From a virus: a stretch of DNA of 45,921 bases. Positions 8,767-17,937 of the stretch are shown in pieces; the first letter of the stretch is position 1, and each line of letters starts with the position of its first letter. The notes below the pieces were generated by a model. The model was not told where the DNA came from and did not search any database. It saw only the letters and a list, made by a program, of their open reading frames with translations. The DNA lies in the IMG/VR virus record IMGVR_UViG_3300030060_001743, positions 1 to 45,921 of that record. One strand, written 5' to 3'. A program made the translations under genes and the position numbers.

Positions 8767-10131
8767 TTATAATCCCTCCACATTAATCAAATAGTGAGAT
8801 TCTGGTAAACATACTTCAAGACCTGCTTCGGTAATAATCATATCCTTACGTAAGTCTTCGTCTGCACCTTGTACATTTTCGATAACTTCCGTATCTCTAT
8901 TTTGTCCATTACCTACAAGTGGTCTGTAGTATACTTTACTCATATCAGCCATAAGCATTAACCCAGAAGAGTGTCCTCTAAATAGAGGTTCTTTTACTAG
9001 GTAAACAGAACCGTGTACAGTATCAATAGACATAAGTTTATGCCCGAACGCACCTGATAGTTCGTTCATATTGATTCTGTATTGTGAACTGTCTGTGCTT
9101 AGTTCTGAGAAAGAGCCGCCACCCATTTTGTTGAAGTAAGAAATAACTGGTAGAGAAGCTAATGCTAATCTTTCGTTACTACCACCTCTTGCTGGGTCAA
9201 ACAATACTTCAAAGTCCTCTAGTAAAGCATCATAAGTAAGCTCACTAGTTGCATAAGTAGAGAAGTATGATTTACCTGAATTATAAGATAAACTTGCACT
9301 ACTTCTATCTACAACTGTACTGCCTTTAATGATACTACCAACTAGACCTTCTGAGTATTGAATACCTCCGACTCTAGCTTTTTGATTGAAAAGCATAGCT
9401 CTTTCAATATCGATTTTGTGCTCTCTCATTTTTTGAGCTAACACTCTTTCGAACTCGTTTGCTGTGCCTCTCATATTTGTTGCCATAGCTGTATTTGTAA
9501 TTTCAGCTGCAGTCTTAAAGATTTGGGTATACCCATATCCGTCATCAAAACTGTCTGAGAATACGTCTGGTGAACCAGTACCTTCTGCGTAAGCAGAACC
9601 GATTATCTGACATCTGTCTTGTGCTGCGATTGCATCTGAACCTGAAGCTGCTGCTACAGATACTACTTTAGCTGTAAAAGATGTGTTAGCACCATTATCT
9701 ACTGGTGCGTCTTCAACTCTTACGATTGCGTTTCCGTATGCTGCTGCAGTTTTAACTGCAATAACCATACCTTTGATTAAGAAATCAACTGATGCTGCTG
9801 TTGAGTCTAATGTTTCAACTTCCATTGTAAAGGTTTGACCTGCTGTCAAACTTGATACTCCGCTGAAACCAGTCTTCACTTGAAACTCTCTACTTGTGTA
9901 ATCGATTTTTGTTCTGTCTTCTAAGTATCTGAACAATGAATCGTCAGTAGGTAGTTTAGCTGTTTGACTAAGATAGACGAAAAACGGTGATTCTTCTGGT
10001 GCTAATTCTGCAATTCTATCACCGAAGTTATATCTACGTCTTTGGTCTGGTCTTTGTCCGTAATCAGCAGCATTTACAGCTGTATTAAACGGTGCACTTG
10101 TCACGTTTAATTGTCCTTGTGTAATTGCCAT
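8767..10131 (-). CDS. Major capsid protein, 454 aa
   Basis: The shell subunit, probably of HK97 fold. The N-terminal segment contains YNFGDRIAELAPEESPFFVY, a pattern of capsid proteins whose first part describes the N-arm entering the shell. An E-rich spine helix (AQKMREHKIDIERAMLFNQ) and a C-terminal beta-rich domain follow. Length is usual for the family. AGGAGG precedes the ATG. The order portal, scaffold, capsid, decoration agrees. Confidence 0.85.
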   Translation of the reverse strand: MAITQGQLNVTSAPFNTAVNAADYGQRPDQRRRYNFGDRIAELAPEESPFFVYLSQTAKLPTDDSLFRYLEDRTKIDYTSREFQVKTGFSGVSSLTAGQTFTMEVETLDSTAASVDFLIKGMVIAVKTAAAYGNAIVRVEDAPVDNGANTSFTAKVVSVAAASGSDAIAAQDRCQIIGSAYAEGTGSPDVFSDSFDDGYGYTQIFKTAAEITNTAMATNMRGTANEFERVLAQKMREHKIDIERAMLFNQKARVGGIQYSEGLVGSIIKGSTVVDRSSASLSYNSGKSYFSTYATSELTYDALLEDFEVLFDPARGGSNERLALASLPVISYFNKMGGGSFSELSTDSSQYRINMNELSGAFGHKLMSIDTVHGSVYLVKEPLFRGHSSGLMLMADMSKVYYRPLVGNGQNRDTEVIENVQGADEDLRKDMIITEAGLEVCLPESHYLINVEGL

Positions 10132-10153
10132 TTTAAATTCCTCCTAAAGAATT

Positions 10154-10876
10154 TTATTTTTTAATATTACTTCCAATGCTTCGAGTATTACCAAAGCTTA
10201 AAATTCTGTTGAAATAATCTTCTTGCTTATCTGGTTTACGTGGCTCACCGCCTTGTATTACACCAGCAGACTTAGGTTTTGACTGAGTCTGTTTTACGCT
10301 TTCTACATTATTTGCAACTTTAGCTCCTGCTTTTCCTCGCCAAACTTGGAACAAAGTATCTAAAGGAAGATTCTCTTTGGGCTGTGTAACAAAATCTACA
10401 AAGTCTGATGCTTCTGTATTACTTAATTTGTAATCATTTTGCACCTGAAAAGATAGAGTGTCACGTTGACGTTGTTGCTCTAGTCTTTGCATATAGCCTT
10501 TTACTTTTGTATCTACTGCTTTATCAAATTCTTGCTGTCTCATTTTAAATGATTCAGAACTAGGATTTGTAAAAGCTTCCCAAGGATTAAAGTCTTCCTG
10601 TTTCATACTCACTTGTTCTCCGTCTTGTCCCTTATCCCCTGTTAAGTGGTTTCTAACAACATCAACCAACTCAGGATTATCCTGAAATAGCTTTGCTACT
10701 GGTCTTAGTTTGCCTAACTCAGCCTCGGCTTTGTCATACATAGACTGGAATTTACGCACTTCATCTGCGTCTGAACTCAAATCCTGTTCGACTGCTGGCT
10801 CACTTAAGTTATTATTTTCAGAAGTTTCAGAACCTTCTAAAGTTTCTTCTTGTATTTTTTCTTGCACATCTGCCAT
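10154..10876 (-). CDS. Capsid scaffolding protein, 240 aa
   Basis: A very acidic, disordered N-terminus (residues 1-40, with SETSENNN and SDADEVRKF) leads into a coiled-coil region around FDKAVDTKVKGYMQRLEQQR and a Lys/Gly-rich C-terminus. This charge layout and the place between portal and capsid genes are typical of scaffolds, which nucleate the procapsid and are then lost. No protease domain is visible, so scaffold exit is probably not by self-cleavage. Confidence 0.75.
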   Translation of the reverse strand: MADVQEKIQEETLEGSETSENNNLSEPAVEQDLSSDADEVRKFQSMYDKAEAELGKLRPVAKLFQDNPELVDVVRNHLTGDKGQDGEQVSMKQEDFNPWEAFTNPSSESFKMRQQEFDKAVDTKVKGYMQRLEQQRQRDTLSFQVQNDYKLSNTEASDFVDFVTQPKENLPLDTLFQVWRGKAGAKVANNVESVKQTQSKPKSAGVIQGGEPRKPDKQEDYFNRILSFGNTRSIGSNIKK

Positions 10877-10896
10877 AGTAACTCCTTTCAGATATT

Positions 10897-12912
10897 CTAA
10901 TTCTCTTCTGCACCACTATTATTGAGCATACTACCCAAATCAAATGTTGCCAAATCAGACTGTACCTGTGTTTCTTGTTTACGTTTTATCTTTTCTGCAT
11001 CTACTTTCAACTGAGAATTTATATTTGCTTTGCTGTCGTTAAGTTTCGATTTGAACTTCTCAACTTCAACACGTTTTCTATCTGATATAGATTCTCTATT
11101 AGCTGTTTGTAAATCTCCAGACAATTCTTTTACTTGATTTTGTAACTGTTGTATGATGTTTTGTAGCTGTTGTACTTCTCCTGTACGTTTAAGTACTCCT
11201 TCTTTATCATATATTTCTGTCTTTTTAAGAGCTTCGACTTTATCAATTAAACCAAGTTGATATGCTTCCATATACATTTGATATTCAGCATATTTGTTTG
11301 AAGGCATAGTAGAACCTGCTACTATTCTAACATCAAACTGTCCTGATGTAATATCATTTTTAATTTTCATAAGTTCTTTACTCTTGTCATCATATAGACG
11401 ATTATTTACAGTAAACTCAGTTATATCATTATTAGGTTGTACTATTCTAAAACTCTTCTCAAAAGTATAATGACCTTTGGACATTTGATATAATACTTTA
11501 CCTAATTGTTGTAGAGACATTTCTATATCTCTTAATTTGCTAGCACCTCTACCTTCTCCCATTTGAGCAAGTAACATTGTACCACGTACACTATCTGCTG
11601 CACCAGATTTGAAACCTTGTAATAGTTCTGGTACTCCAAAGTTTAAATCTATATATCTTTCTACTTGATTAATCAAAGCATAAAACTCTCCAGATAATGG
11701 TTGTGGTTGTGCTAAATGTGGTTCTCCATAAGTTGGGTCATACTCAATAACTGCATTTGGATTTGCCCAATCTTTTTCTACTTGAGATAAATCTTCTACA
11801 CTTCCTTGTGGTATCATAAGTTTTAAACCAGCTGCAGTTTGAGCGTGAGCTAATGCAAGACTAAATAGTTTATTTAAAAGTCTTTGCATATCTTTTACTT
11901 TATTTACATCTGATTTAGGGTATGGTGTATTAGTCCATATATTAGGTATAGGTATAATAGGATATGTATCTGTATCTAATATAGTTTCATACAACAATAC
12001 TTGACCAATAGAAGCTGTAACTTTAATTCTTGTTTGTGGTATTTCTACGTATGTATATAAGTTAGAGTTAAATTTTTCTGCATTATTTTCCATAAAGATA
12101 GCAAAAGTAGATGCGTTCATAATAACTTCTTTTTCTTCTATAGTATCTGCTACTCTAAAAAATGGTACTCTTACTTTACTAAAACGTTCTAATATTCTAT
12201 ATCTTTCTGTAATAGATATATCATAATTTTTTGAATCTACTTCAGCTGGTGTATATACTGTATTAGTATTTTTATGTTGTGAGTTTGGATAATCATCATA
12301 TACATCTTGTTGACTAAAAGTTTCTATATCATCTATAAACGGAACTATGTCTGGATATAAATTCAATAATTGTTCTTTAGTAATAATAGTAGATAATATT
12401 ATACTGGCAGCATCTTTAAAATATCTGTCTCTAGAAGCTGGGTCTACGTATACCCTAAATGGATTTAAATGTGTAAACATTACCTCTCCTCTTCCATAGT
12501 CAGCTTCTGGTTCTATATACGCATAAAAATATCCTAGACCTGTAGTTGCGTAGTCGTGAACCGCTTGTTTGAAATGATGCTGCCCGTCTGATATATCGAA
12601 TATATATTCTAACAAAGTTTTCCAAACACTAGCTAATTTAGTATCTGAATCTTCTCGTGCTGTAATCCCATACTGTACAGGTCTAGATGTAATTAAAGAT
12701 TTTAATTTATCTATCGCTGCATATATTCTATCTATCGTAAAATCTGCTTGACCTATAGACTGTAATACTTCTGATTCTTCTGCAGTAAAATGATTACCAA
12801 GTGTAAAGTCTATTGCTTCTCTTGCATTAATATCCCAGTCTTTTCTGGCATCTGCATATTTGCGAAATATCTCTCTATTAATTCTGGCTTTGTCGTCTTC
12901 TTTAATTGCCAC
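10897..12912 (-). CDS. Portal protein, 671 aa
   Basis: The dodecameric vertex through which DNA enters and leaves. The protein shows the portal layout: a helical N-terminus (IDRIYAAIDKLKSLITSRPV), a wing region with HLNPFRVYVDPASRDR, a long stem helix around VNKVKDMQRLLNKLFSLALAH, and a C-terminal coiled coil with IIQQLQNQVKELSG, then Lys/Glu-rich sequence. Its size matches podovirus-type portals. It overlaps the upstream 75-aa gene by 11 nt. Confidence 0.85.
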   Translation of the reverse strand: MAIKEDDKARINREIFRKYADARKDWDINAREAIDFTLGNHFTAEESEVLQSIGQADFTIDRIYAAIDKLKSLITSRPVQYGITAREDSDTKLASVWKTLLEYIFDISDGQHHFKQAVHDYATTGLGYFYAYIEPEADYGRGEVMFTHLNPFRVYVDPASRDRYFKDAASIILSTIITKEQLLNLYPDIVPFIDDIETFSQQDVYDDYPNSQHKNTNTVYTPAEVDSKNYDISITERYRILERFSKVRVPFFRVADTIEEKEVIMNASTFAIFMENNAEKFNSNLYTYVEIPQTRIKVTASIGQVLLYETILDTDTYPIIPIPNIWTNTPYPKSDVNKVKDMQRLLNKLFSLALAHAQTAAGLKLMIPQGSVEDLSQVEKDWANPNAVIEYDPTYGEPHLAQPQPLSGEFYALINQVERYIDLNFGVPELLQGFKSGAADSVRGTMLLAQMGEGRGASKLRDIEMSLQQLGKVLYQMSKGHYTFEKSFRIVQPNNDITEFTVNNRLYDDKSKELMKIKNDITSGQFDVRIVAGSTMPSNKYAEYQMYMEAYQLGLIDKVEALKKTEIYDKEGVLKRTGEVQQLQNIIQQLQNQVKELSGDLQTANRESISDRKRVEVEKFKSKLNDSKANINSQLKVDAEKIKRKQETQVQSDLATFDLGSMLNNSGAEEN

Positions 12913-13129
12913 GGAAAAACCTTTGTCTATTCTTTTGTCTTCTGGTTCTTGCGTCTTTTAGTCGCATACCTTCTTTATTTAAGAAAGGTACATTAGTACC
13001 TTGAGTTCTATTTAAAGTATCTATTTGTTGATTAGCATAATCCATAGTAAATCTTTTAGATACATCTGATAATTTTTGTTTTATTTTTTTCTTAGCCATT
13101 TTAGCTAATCTCATTTTATCTTGATACAT
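12902..13129 (-). CDS. Hypothetical basic protein, 75 aa
   Basis: A Lys/Arg-rich protein (KMAKKKIKQKL near the start, ARTRRQKNRQRFFRGN at the end) with no visible fold signature. TAGGAG stands 5 nt before the ATG. It lies between lysozyme and portal genes and overlaps the portal start. Charge suggests binding of nucleic acid or of the portal. Function is unknown. Confidence 0.7.
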   Translation of the reverse strand: MYQDKMRLAKMAKKKIKQKLSDVSKRFTMDYANQQIDTLNRTQGTNVPFLNKEGMRLKDARTRRQKNRQRFFRGN

Positions 13130-13137
13130 AGTTTCTC

Positions 13138-13695
13138 CTAAACTAAATATGGTTTTAAAAACTCTTTGTAAAACTCTTTGTTTCTACCAAGTGGTTTTCT
13201 TTCGCCATTAGGGTCACGATAAACCCTTTCATATTCTTTAAAACCTGGTCTACCTTTATCGTCTGCAACAGCACCTTCAACATCTCCTGATGCTAAACAT
13301 CTAACAGTAGTTGGGAACTTTTTTAAACTTCCAACGTTAAAGACATAATCTGCTAACGCAAATTGTAATCTTAAATCAATACCTTCCCAATCTATATTTT
13401 TTTGCTCACAAAATTTCTGAGCACCTCTATAAGATTTAACTGCCTCTTCTTCAAGTAGTTCTTCAACTTCCGTTGTAGAAAGCCCAGTCTTGTCTAAAGT
13501 ATTTTGTTCTTCTAAAGTTTTAATTTTATATCCATAGCCTATAGTTTTCAATCCACCCTCAGGCGAATCGTATGGATAAAACTTATCCCCTACTTTGTTT
13601 GCGTACCCTTCTACCCTTTTTAAGTAGTCAATGTATTCTGTTATACTATACATAGCCCTGAAAAAGTTACTACCTTTTATTACCCGAAGTCTCAT
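13138..13695 (-). CDS. Endolysin, GH24 T4-type lysozyme, 185 aa
   Basis: Cleaves peptidoglycan for release of progeny. The GH24 core is visible: the catalytic Glu in KRVEGY, the Asp in YPYDSPEGG and the Thr in KTIGYGYK, followed by ALADYVFNVGS in the C-terminal lobe. The ATG at 13695 overlaps the terminase stop as ATGA and has AGGA 8 nt upstream. A start at MYSITEY (15 codons later) is possible. There is no signal peptide, so a holin is needed; candidates are the small membrane proteins elsewhere. Confidence 0.88.
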   Translation of the reverse strand: MRLRVIKGSNFFRAMYSITEYIDYLKRVEGYANKVGDKFYPYDSPEGGLKTIGYGYKIKTLEEQNTLDKTGLSTTEVEELLEEEAVKSYRGAQKFCEQKNIDWEGIDLRLQFALADYVFNVGSLKKFPTTVRCLASGDVEGAVADDKGRPGFKEYERVYRDPNGERKPLGRNKEFYKEFLKPYLV

Positions 13696-15248
13696 ATTTT
13701 TAATCCTGTTACCCAATTAATTTGTCTACGTGCTGATTGTACAAAATCATCTGGTCTAGATTCATCATATAATTCCATAGATTTACTTCTTGGTGGCTTA
13801 GCAAAAAAGTCTGCATAATATAACCCGTCAAGTAAATCGTCGTGTCTTCCCTTAGGAAACTGAAACAATTCATCTACTAATTCTGTATGTTCTTTACGTA
13901 CAAAAAGTTTCTTACTATTTACTATACTACCTAAAGACATTTCTAACCTATCTTCTTTTTTAATACCGTGAGGTGGTCTCACACCTTTATTAATACCTGG
14001 TAATAGTCTTCTTTCTGATGTTGCTATTCTTTCTACCATATCTCTAACCATTTCTTGAGCACCTACTGTTTCCACAGCAACTCTCTTTAGTGGTACATAT
14101 TTTTTAGCATACTCCATAATTTTTTTTGGCATATCAAATGCTGGTATCTTATCGTGAAAGTAATCTATAACATATCTATTTTTAAATGCGTCTATACCCA
14201 TAACCATAATTACTTGATAGTCAGATGATTTAGTAGCAGTGTGAGCTAAGTCAACTCCCATATATACATTGATTGGTATTAGTTCAGTATCATTTCTTAA
14301 ACAAGCAAACCCATTGTTGTTTATAAATTCGTAATTATGATTTTGTATTTTATCCATTTGAAACGTAGCACTCGCTACATCTCTAGCGTCATTTAAATAT
14401 TCTTGTGCAAACTTATCTATTTTACCTGCTTCTATAAACTCTTGTCTTTTTTGTTTTAGTTTAGATAATGGAAATTGTTCGTTCCATACTGCCTTACCGT
14501 CTTCAATAGCTCTAATAAATGTAACGTCCCAAGGATAAGATTTATTTTCTTTTTGAGAATCTAAATATCCGTCGTGTATATTTTGCAAGAAAGCGTCATA
14601 GTGTACAATAGTTCCTGATAACCATATCCAACCTTCTTTACCTGGAGATTCTTCTAATGCTGGGTATACCGTAGATACAATCCATTGTTTAATCTCATCA
14701 CGTCTATCTGCTGTTTTAGTATTTAGTTCTGATTCAAAGTCATCAAGTATAATACCAGTATATCTAGAATCTACTTCAGAACGACCTCTAAGTCTTTGTG
14801 ATGTACCCTTAGCTATAATTCTATGTCCTTTAGTTGTTACTAAATCTTTTTCTGTCCAACGTAGCTTTTCATCTCCACCACATAAATTACCAAAGTAATA
14901 TCTAATAGCATCATTGTTTTCTAAATGTGAACGTATATATTTTAAATGGTCGATTGCCTGACCTTGTTCTTCTGCTACCCAAGCCATAAACTGTGCTTGG
15001 TCTTTAGGTGTGAAACAAAGCTTGTGCATAATGGCTGCTTTCATTAATACTGATTTTCCAAAACCTCTAGGAAGCACGTTACAAATACGTGCTCCAGGTT
15101 TTGTACTAATTAATTTTTTACCTAATTCATAATGAAAGGGGGGTGATTCAGATTTATGTAAAAAATCATTTGGTAAAAATAATTTACCAAACAGAATTAA
15201 ATCTTTAGAAGCTTTATGTAGTATTTGTTCTTTTTCAGATATAGTCAT
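13692..15248 (-). CDS. terL: Terminase large subunit, 518 aa
   Basis: The packaging motor and headful or site nuclease. The ATPase has a Walker A-like LPRGFGKS (near residue 60) and Walker B GIILDDFESE. The nuclease domain has MGVDLAHT with an Asp, and HDDLLDGLYYADFF near the C-terminus. It is coupled by TAATG to the upstream 80-aa gene and by ATGA to the lysozyme gene. Family membership is clear. Confidence 0.93.
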   Translation of the reverse strand: MTISEKEQILHKASKDLILFGKLFLPNDFLHKSESPPFHYELGKKLISTKPGARICNVLPRGFGKSVLMKAAIMHKLCFTPKDQAQFMAWVAEEQGQAIDHLKYIRSHLENNDAIRYYFGNLCGGDEKLRWTEKDLVTTKGHRIIAKGTSQRLRGRSEVDSRYTGIILDDFESELNTKTADRRDEIKQWIVSTVYPALEESPGKEGWIWLSGTIVHYDAFLQNIHDGYLDSQKENKSYPWDVTFIRAIEDGKAVWNEQFPLSKLKQKRQEFIEAGKIDKFAQEYLNDARDVASATFQMDKIQNHNYEFINNNGFACLRNDTELIPINVYMGVDLAHTATKSSDYQVIMVMGIDAFKNRYVIDYFHDKIPAFDMPKKIMEYAKKYVPLKRVAVETVGAQEMVRDMVERIATSERRLLPGINKGVRPPHGIKKEDRLEMSLGSIVNSKKLFVRKEHTELVDELFQFPKGRHDDLLDGLYYADFFAKPPRSKSMELYDESRPDDFVQSARRQINWVTGLKI

Positions 15249-15490
15249 TATGCTTCTCCGTGACCTTTAATAAAACTTTTCGATATACCAACGAGTTCTC
15301 CTTCTTCATCATATACTGCAAAACAAGGACACTCAGTAACCATATATGTTTCTTCTTCTTGTTCTATTTCTGCTACTAGCTCAGGAAAAATATAATTAAC
15401 AAAGGAGATAATACTAGTATGTTTGCTAGTCTTAGTCTTCTTCTGACATATCAGGCAGTTGACGAGTTTGCTCGGCGATTTTTTTGACAT
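15248..15490 (-). CDS. Cysteine-containing hypothetical protein between the terminase genes, 80 aa
   Basis: CLICQKK near the N-terminus and TECPCF in the middle could together bind a metal. The rest is acidic and hydrophobic (FVNYIFPELVAEIEQEEE). Its start lies 59 nt inside the small terminase gene, with AGGGGG 5 nt before the ATG, and its stop overlaps the terL ATG. A packaging accessory protein is likely from location, but nothing in the sequence proves it. Confidence 0.7.
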   Translation of the reverse strand: MSKKSPSKLVNCLICQKKTKTSKHTSIISFVNYIFPELVAEIEQEEETYMVTECPCFAVYDEEGELVGISKSFIKGHGEA

Positions 15491-16193
15491 TTTTACCCCC
15501 TTCTAAGACTTCTAATTGTTCAGGTGTAAAACCTTGGAACAACTGTATAGACTCAGTTTTCTGTTCTTTCTTACCTAATATACCAGATATTTCCATTAAT
15601 ATTTTGATAGATGCAAGCTTATCACTATCTCTAGCTTCTTCGCTATCGACAATATCTTTTGTTTTTTGTAACAAATATTCTGGTGTAATATCTGTTTTAT
15701 GTAATATTTTTTCTATTTCTTTTTCTATCAAGGTACTTATCCTTTCTGTTCTTAACAATAAACTAGTACGTCTTTTAATATACTTTTCTGACTTAGCATC
15801 AGGAAAAGCTTTCTTAAAAGCATCAGTAACACCTTCGCCTTTTGCAATATATCTAGCAAATATATATTCTTGTTTACTAGGTTTTTCTTTATTTAGTACT
15901 CTTTGTTCTTCAAACAAACCACTAAAGTTATAAATGTTAGGTCTCATTTCGCCTGACATCTTATTGGTAGGAGCACATCTAAACATACCGACGACTGTTC
16001 TTACATACGCTTGACCGTTGAGCTCACCACGTTCTAAAATTTGACAAACCTGCTTATCATCTGTTAAAACCCAAGAATTTAAAGGTGCTACTCTCCAATC
16101 TTTGTGTATATCTTTTAATGACATAACCTGTCGAGCTTCATCTTTATTGTTATATAAAACGTGCTCCTTACCTTTTATAATTCTTGTCTGCAT
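15432..16193 (-). CDS. terS: Terminase small subunit, 253 aa
   Basis: Binds the packaging site and loads the large subunit. Residues about 105-150 show the TerS DNA-binding pattern (KQEYIFARYIAKGEGVTDAF followed by KKAFPDAKSEKYIKRR), then helices for ring assembly (SIKILMEISGILG). An extra N-terminal domain of about 100 residues (APLNSWVLTDDKQVCQILER) is unlike minimal TerS proteins and may be a separate beta domain. It starts on TAATG after the phosphoesterase. Confidence 0.82.
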   Translation of the reverse strand: MQTRIIKGKEHVLYNNKDEARQVMSLKDIHKDWRVAPLNSWVLTDDKQVCQILERGELNGQAYVRTVVGMFRCAPTNKMSGEMRPNIYNFSGLFEEQRVLNKEKPSKQEYIFARYIAKGEGVTDAFKKAFPDAKSEKYIKRRTSLLLRTERISTLIEKEIEKILHKTDITPEYLLQKTKDIVDSEEARDSDKLASIKILMEISGILGKKEQKTESIQLFQGFTPEQLEVLEGGKNVKKIAEQTRQLPDMSEED

Positions 16194-16936
16194 TATTTTC
16201 TATGAACTATATATTCAGGGTCTTTGTTAGATAATCTAACTTCTACCCAACCTTTTGTTTGTGGTTCTAGTACAGCATATCTAGCATATTCTGCATATCC
16301 AATAAAAGAACCGCCACGAACAAACCATTGTCTTTTAACTTCTTCGTTTTCTTTTAATATTTCAAAAGAATCAATAGGTTTTGCATATAGTTGATGATTA
16401 TGTCCTAAATAATACATATCAGCGTCTGGAAATATGTTTCTAAGTCTAGTTAACTCCATATCTCCGTTCTTTGCACCGCTCTTACCGTGCCCACTTGCAA
16501 AAGTAAACACACCAGACCCGTAATTTATTTGTGCATACCCTGGAAAAGGGAAGTATGGTACTTCTAAATCATCACACATAACACGCATAATGTCTATACC
16601 TGCTAATCTAACTGAACGTAACGTGTCGTGATTACCGCCTCGAATAAATAAACACTTATTCATAATAGGTCTTACCATATCTACGAATTGAGAGTACTGT
16701 TCGTTGTTATCAAATAGCTGGTCGCCTTCTGGTATGTGATAGTTAGGTGGAATAAACTCTAACATATCTCCATTTCCAAACCATAAAGCGTTTGGGTCTT
16801 TTTTAATCTTGTCTATAGCCTTTAAAAACAGCAATCTATCAAAAACTTTACTACCTACGTGTACATCTGTAAGACAATGTAGGTTTATTTTTTTATTCTT
16901 TACTGTTTTTTCTAAAACTTTACCTGGAACTATCAT
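16193..16936 (-). CDS. Calcineurin-type metallophosphoesterase, 247 aa
   Basis: All metal-binding motifs of the superfamily are present in order: DVHVG, GNGD, GNHD, GHG and GHNH. The enzyme hydrolyses a phosphoester or pyrophosphate; the substrate cannot be read from sequence. GAGG 6 nt before the ATG at 16936 favours this start over an ATG 8 codons upstream. The N-terminus overlaps the end of the NTP-PPase gene. Placement next to terminase suggests either DNA-end processing or nucleotide turnover. Confidence 0.88.
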   Translation of the reverse strand: MIVPGKVLEKTVKNKKINLHCLTDVHVGSKVFDRLLFLKAIDKIKKDPNALWFGNGDMLEFIPPNYHIPEGDQLFDNNEQYSQFVDMVRPIMNKCLFIRGGNHDTLRSVRLAGIDIMRVMCDDLEVPYFPFPGYAQINYGSGVFTFASGHGKSGAKNGDMELTRLRNIFPDADMYYLGHNHQLYAKPIDSFEILKENEEVKRQWFVRGGSFIGYAEYARYAVLEPQTKGWVEVRLSNKDPEYIVHRK

Positions 16937-17246
16937 CTGATTCCTCAAATTTTTGTTCATACATATAATAACTCATAAGTATTACACTATAATTTATTAA
17001 ATCCAACATAGTGTCTTCTACCTTTTCGTCTTTTACTGCTGCTTCAGTATTTCTTTCTAGCAAATTTGCTATTCTTGCTATCTTATCTGATATACGAACT
17101 AGTATTCCTGTAGATGTATTGCATATTTTAATAGCTTCTACCATTTCAAAGTTAGAAAAAGGCTCATCTTGTTGAGCATAGTCGATATTCTTATTATCAC
17201 ACAATGCCTTAGCTTTATTTATTATAGCATCATAGTTAGGAATCAT
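16920..17246 (-). CDS. MazG-like NTP pyrophosphohydrolase, DUF1599 type, 108 aa
   Basis: The pattern RISDKIARIANLLERN, then KVEDTMLDLINYSVILM, is that of the all-alpha NTP-PPase family known as nucleotide-modification-associated domain 1 (DUF1599). The acidic ExxD-type residues bind Mg. Such enzymes hydrolyse particular (d)NTPs and occur in phages that alter nucleotide pools. GGGAGG 5 nt before the ATG at 17246 decides the start (MIPNYDAI). The gene overlaps both neighbours. Confidence 0.75.
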   Translation of the reverse strand: MIPNYDAIINKAKALCDNKNIDYAQQDEPFSNFEMVEAIKICNTSTGILVRISDKIARIANLLERNTEAAVKDEKVEDTMLDLINYSVILMSYYMYEQKFEESDDSSR

Positions 17247-17577
17247 ATTGTCCTCCCATTTTAATCCACAAGTATTCTCCAAAACCTAGCTTAAATAACG
17301 AATTTGCTAGCACTTGTACTTGTGTTTCAGTTAATCCTAAGCTTGTACCATACGTAACACCGTGTAATACTTCGTGTATTAACACTTCTAGTATCTTAGA
17401 GTCTTTCATTTCTCTTTCTACTATAATATCGCAGTTACGCATAGATATAGCTCCTAGTATTTCTACTTCATCACTACCGTATTGAGCTTTTTCCCCTTCT
17501 ATAAATCTAACCGTGTAATTATGGTTATTTATATCTAGAGATAAAGGTTTATTTGGTATCTTTAGTTTCTTTTTCAT
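17236..17577 (-). CDS. HExxH putative metallopeptidase, 113 aa
   Basis: IHEVLHGVTYG around residue 67 is a zinc-protease HExxH helix. Beta strands precede it (YTVRFIEG, CDIIVERE), and a helix (LTETQVQVLANSLFKLGFG) follows, as in compact ImmA/SprT-like minimal metalloprotease folds. The third zinc ligand is uncertain. Related small proteins are common near phage regulatory genes. Here it overlaps the NTP-PPase start. Substrate is unknown. Confidence 0.7.
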   Translation of the reverse strand: MKKKLKIPNKPLSLDINNHNYTVRFIEGEKAQYGSDEVEILGAISMRNCDIIVEREMKDSKILEVLIHEVLHGVTYGTSLGLTETQVQVLANSLFKLGFGEYLWIKMGGQYDS

Positions 17578-17770
17578 TAGCTCTCTTTTCTATTGACGTT
17601 TGTAAATATTTATTAAATTTTTGTGTATCTTTTTTCATTTCTATATATTTATTAATGACTGACTCTATCAACATTAATTTTTCTTGTATACTAAACATTT
17701 CTTGTCTTAAGAGAGCAATATTGTAAACTAAATCTTTTTTCGAAGGTTTCTTTGGTTTATGTATTGCCAT
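17549..17770 (-). CDS. First gene of the leftward operon: small helical protein, 73 aa
   Basis: The start is set at the ATG at 17770 (MAIHKPKKPSKKDLVYN); a longer frame upstream would cross the promoter. There is no Shine-Dalgarno sequence, and the -10 box ends 7 nt before the ATG, so the message is probably leaderless. The protein is basic with a probable coiled coil (LLRQEMFSIQEKLMLIESVI). Function is unknown. As first gene of the structural unit it could be regulatory. Confidence 0.65.
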   Translation of the reverse strand: MAIHKPKKPSKKDLVYNIALLRQEMFSIQEKLMLIESVINKYIEMKKDTQKFNKYLQTSIEKRANEKETKDTK

Positions 17771-17805
17771 ATAAAAGTTTATAGTATATATTTTATATAT
17801 GTCAA
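17770..17805 (-). promoter_or_regulatory. Leftward promoter of the structural operon
   Basis: Reading leftward: TTGACA (17805-17800), 16 nt of pure AT-rich spacer ending in C, then TATAAA (17783-17778). Both boxes are near the sigma-70 consensus. The predicted start point falls at or next to the ATG at 17770. It stands back to back with the rightward promoter at 17848. Confidence 0.7.
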
Positions 17806-17847
17806 GGTTTTTTTTAAAAAAAATACAATAACGGAATAAAGTTCTAC

Positions 17848-17876
17848 TTGACAACGCACGATTTTTGTTTTAACTT
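17848..17876 (+). promoter_or_regulatory. Rightward promoter in the divergent control region
   Basis: TTGACA (17848-17853), 17 nt, TAACTT (17871-17876). It shares the exact -35 and spacing of the other rightward promoters, with a weaker -10. Transcription from here would give a leader of about 510 nt before the first coding sequence at 18396. Confidence 0.55.
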
Positions 17877-17885
17877 CTAGTTAGA

Positions 17886-17929
17886 ATAACTATACGGAGT
17901 TTACTAGCTAGTATAGTTAGTATAGTTAT
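17886..17929. repeat. 10-bp inverted repeat flanking a repeated half-site
   Basis: ATAACTATAC (17886-17895) and its perfect reverse complement GTATAGTTAT (17920-17929). A further GTATAGTTA copy lies at 17911-17919. The element lies just downstream of the rightward -10 box, where a repressor would block transcription. Confidence 0.6.
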
Positions 17930-17937
17930 CTGACCCC

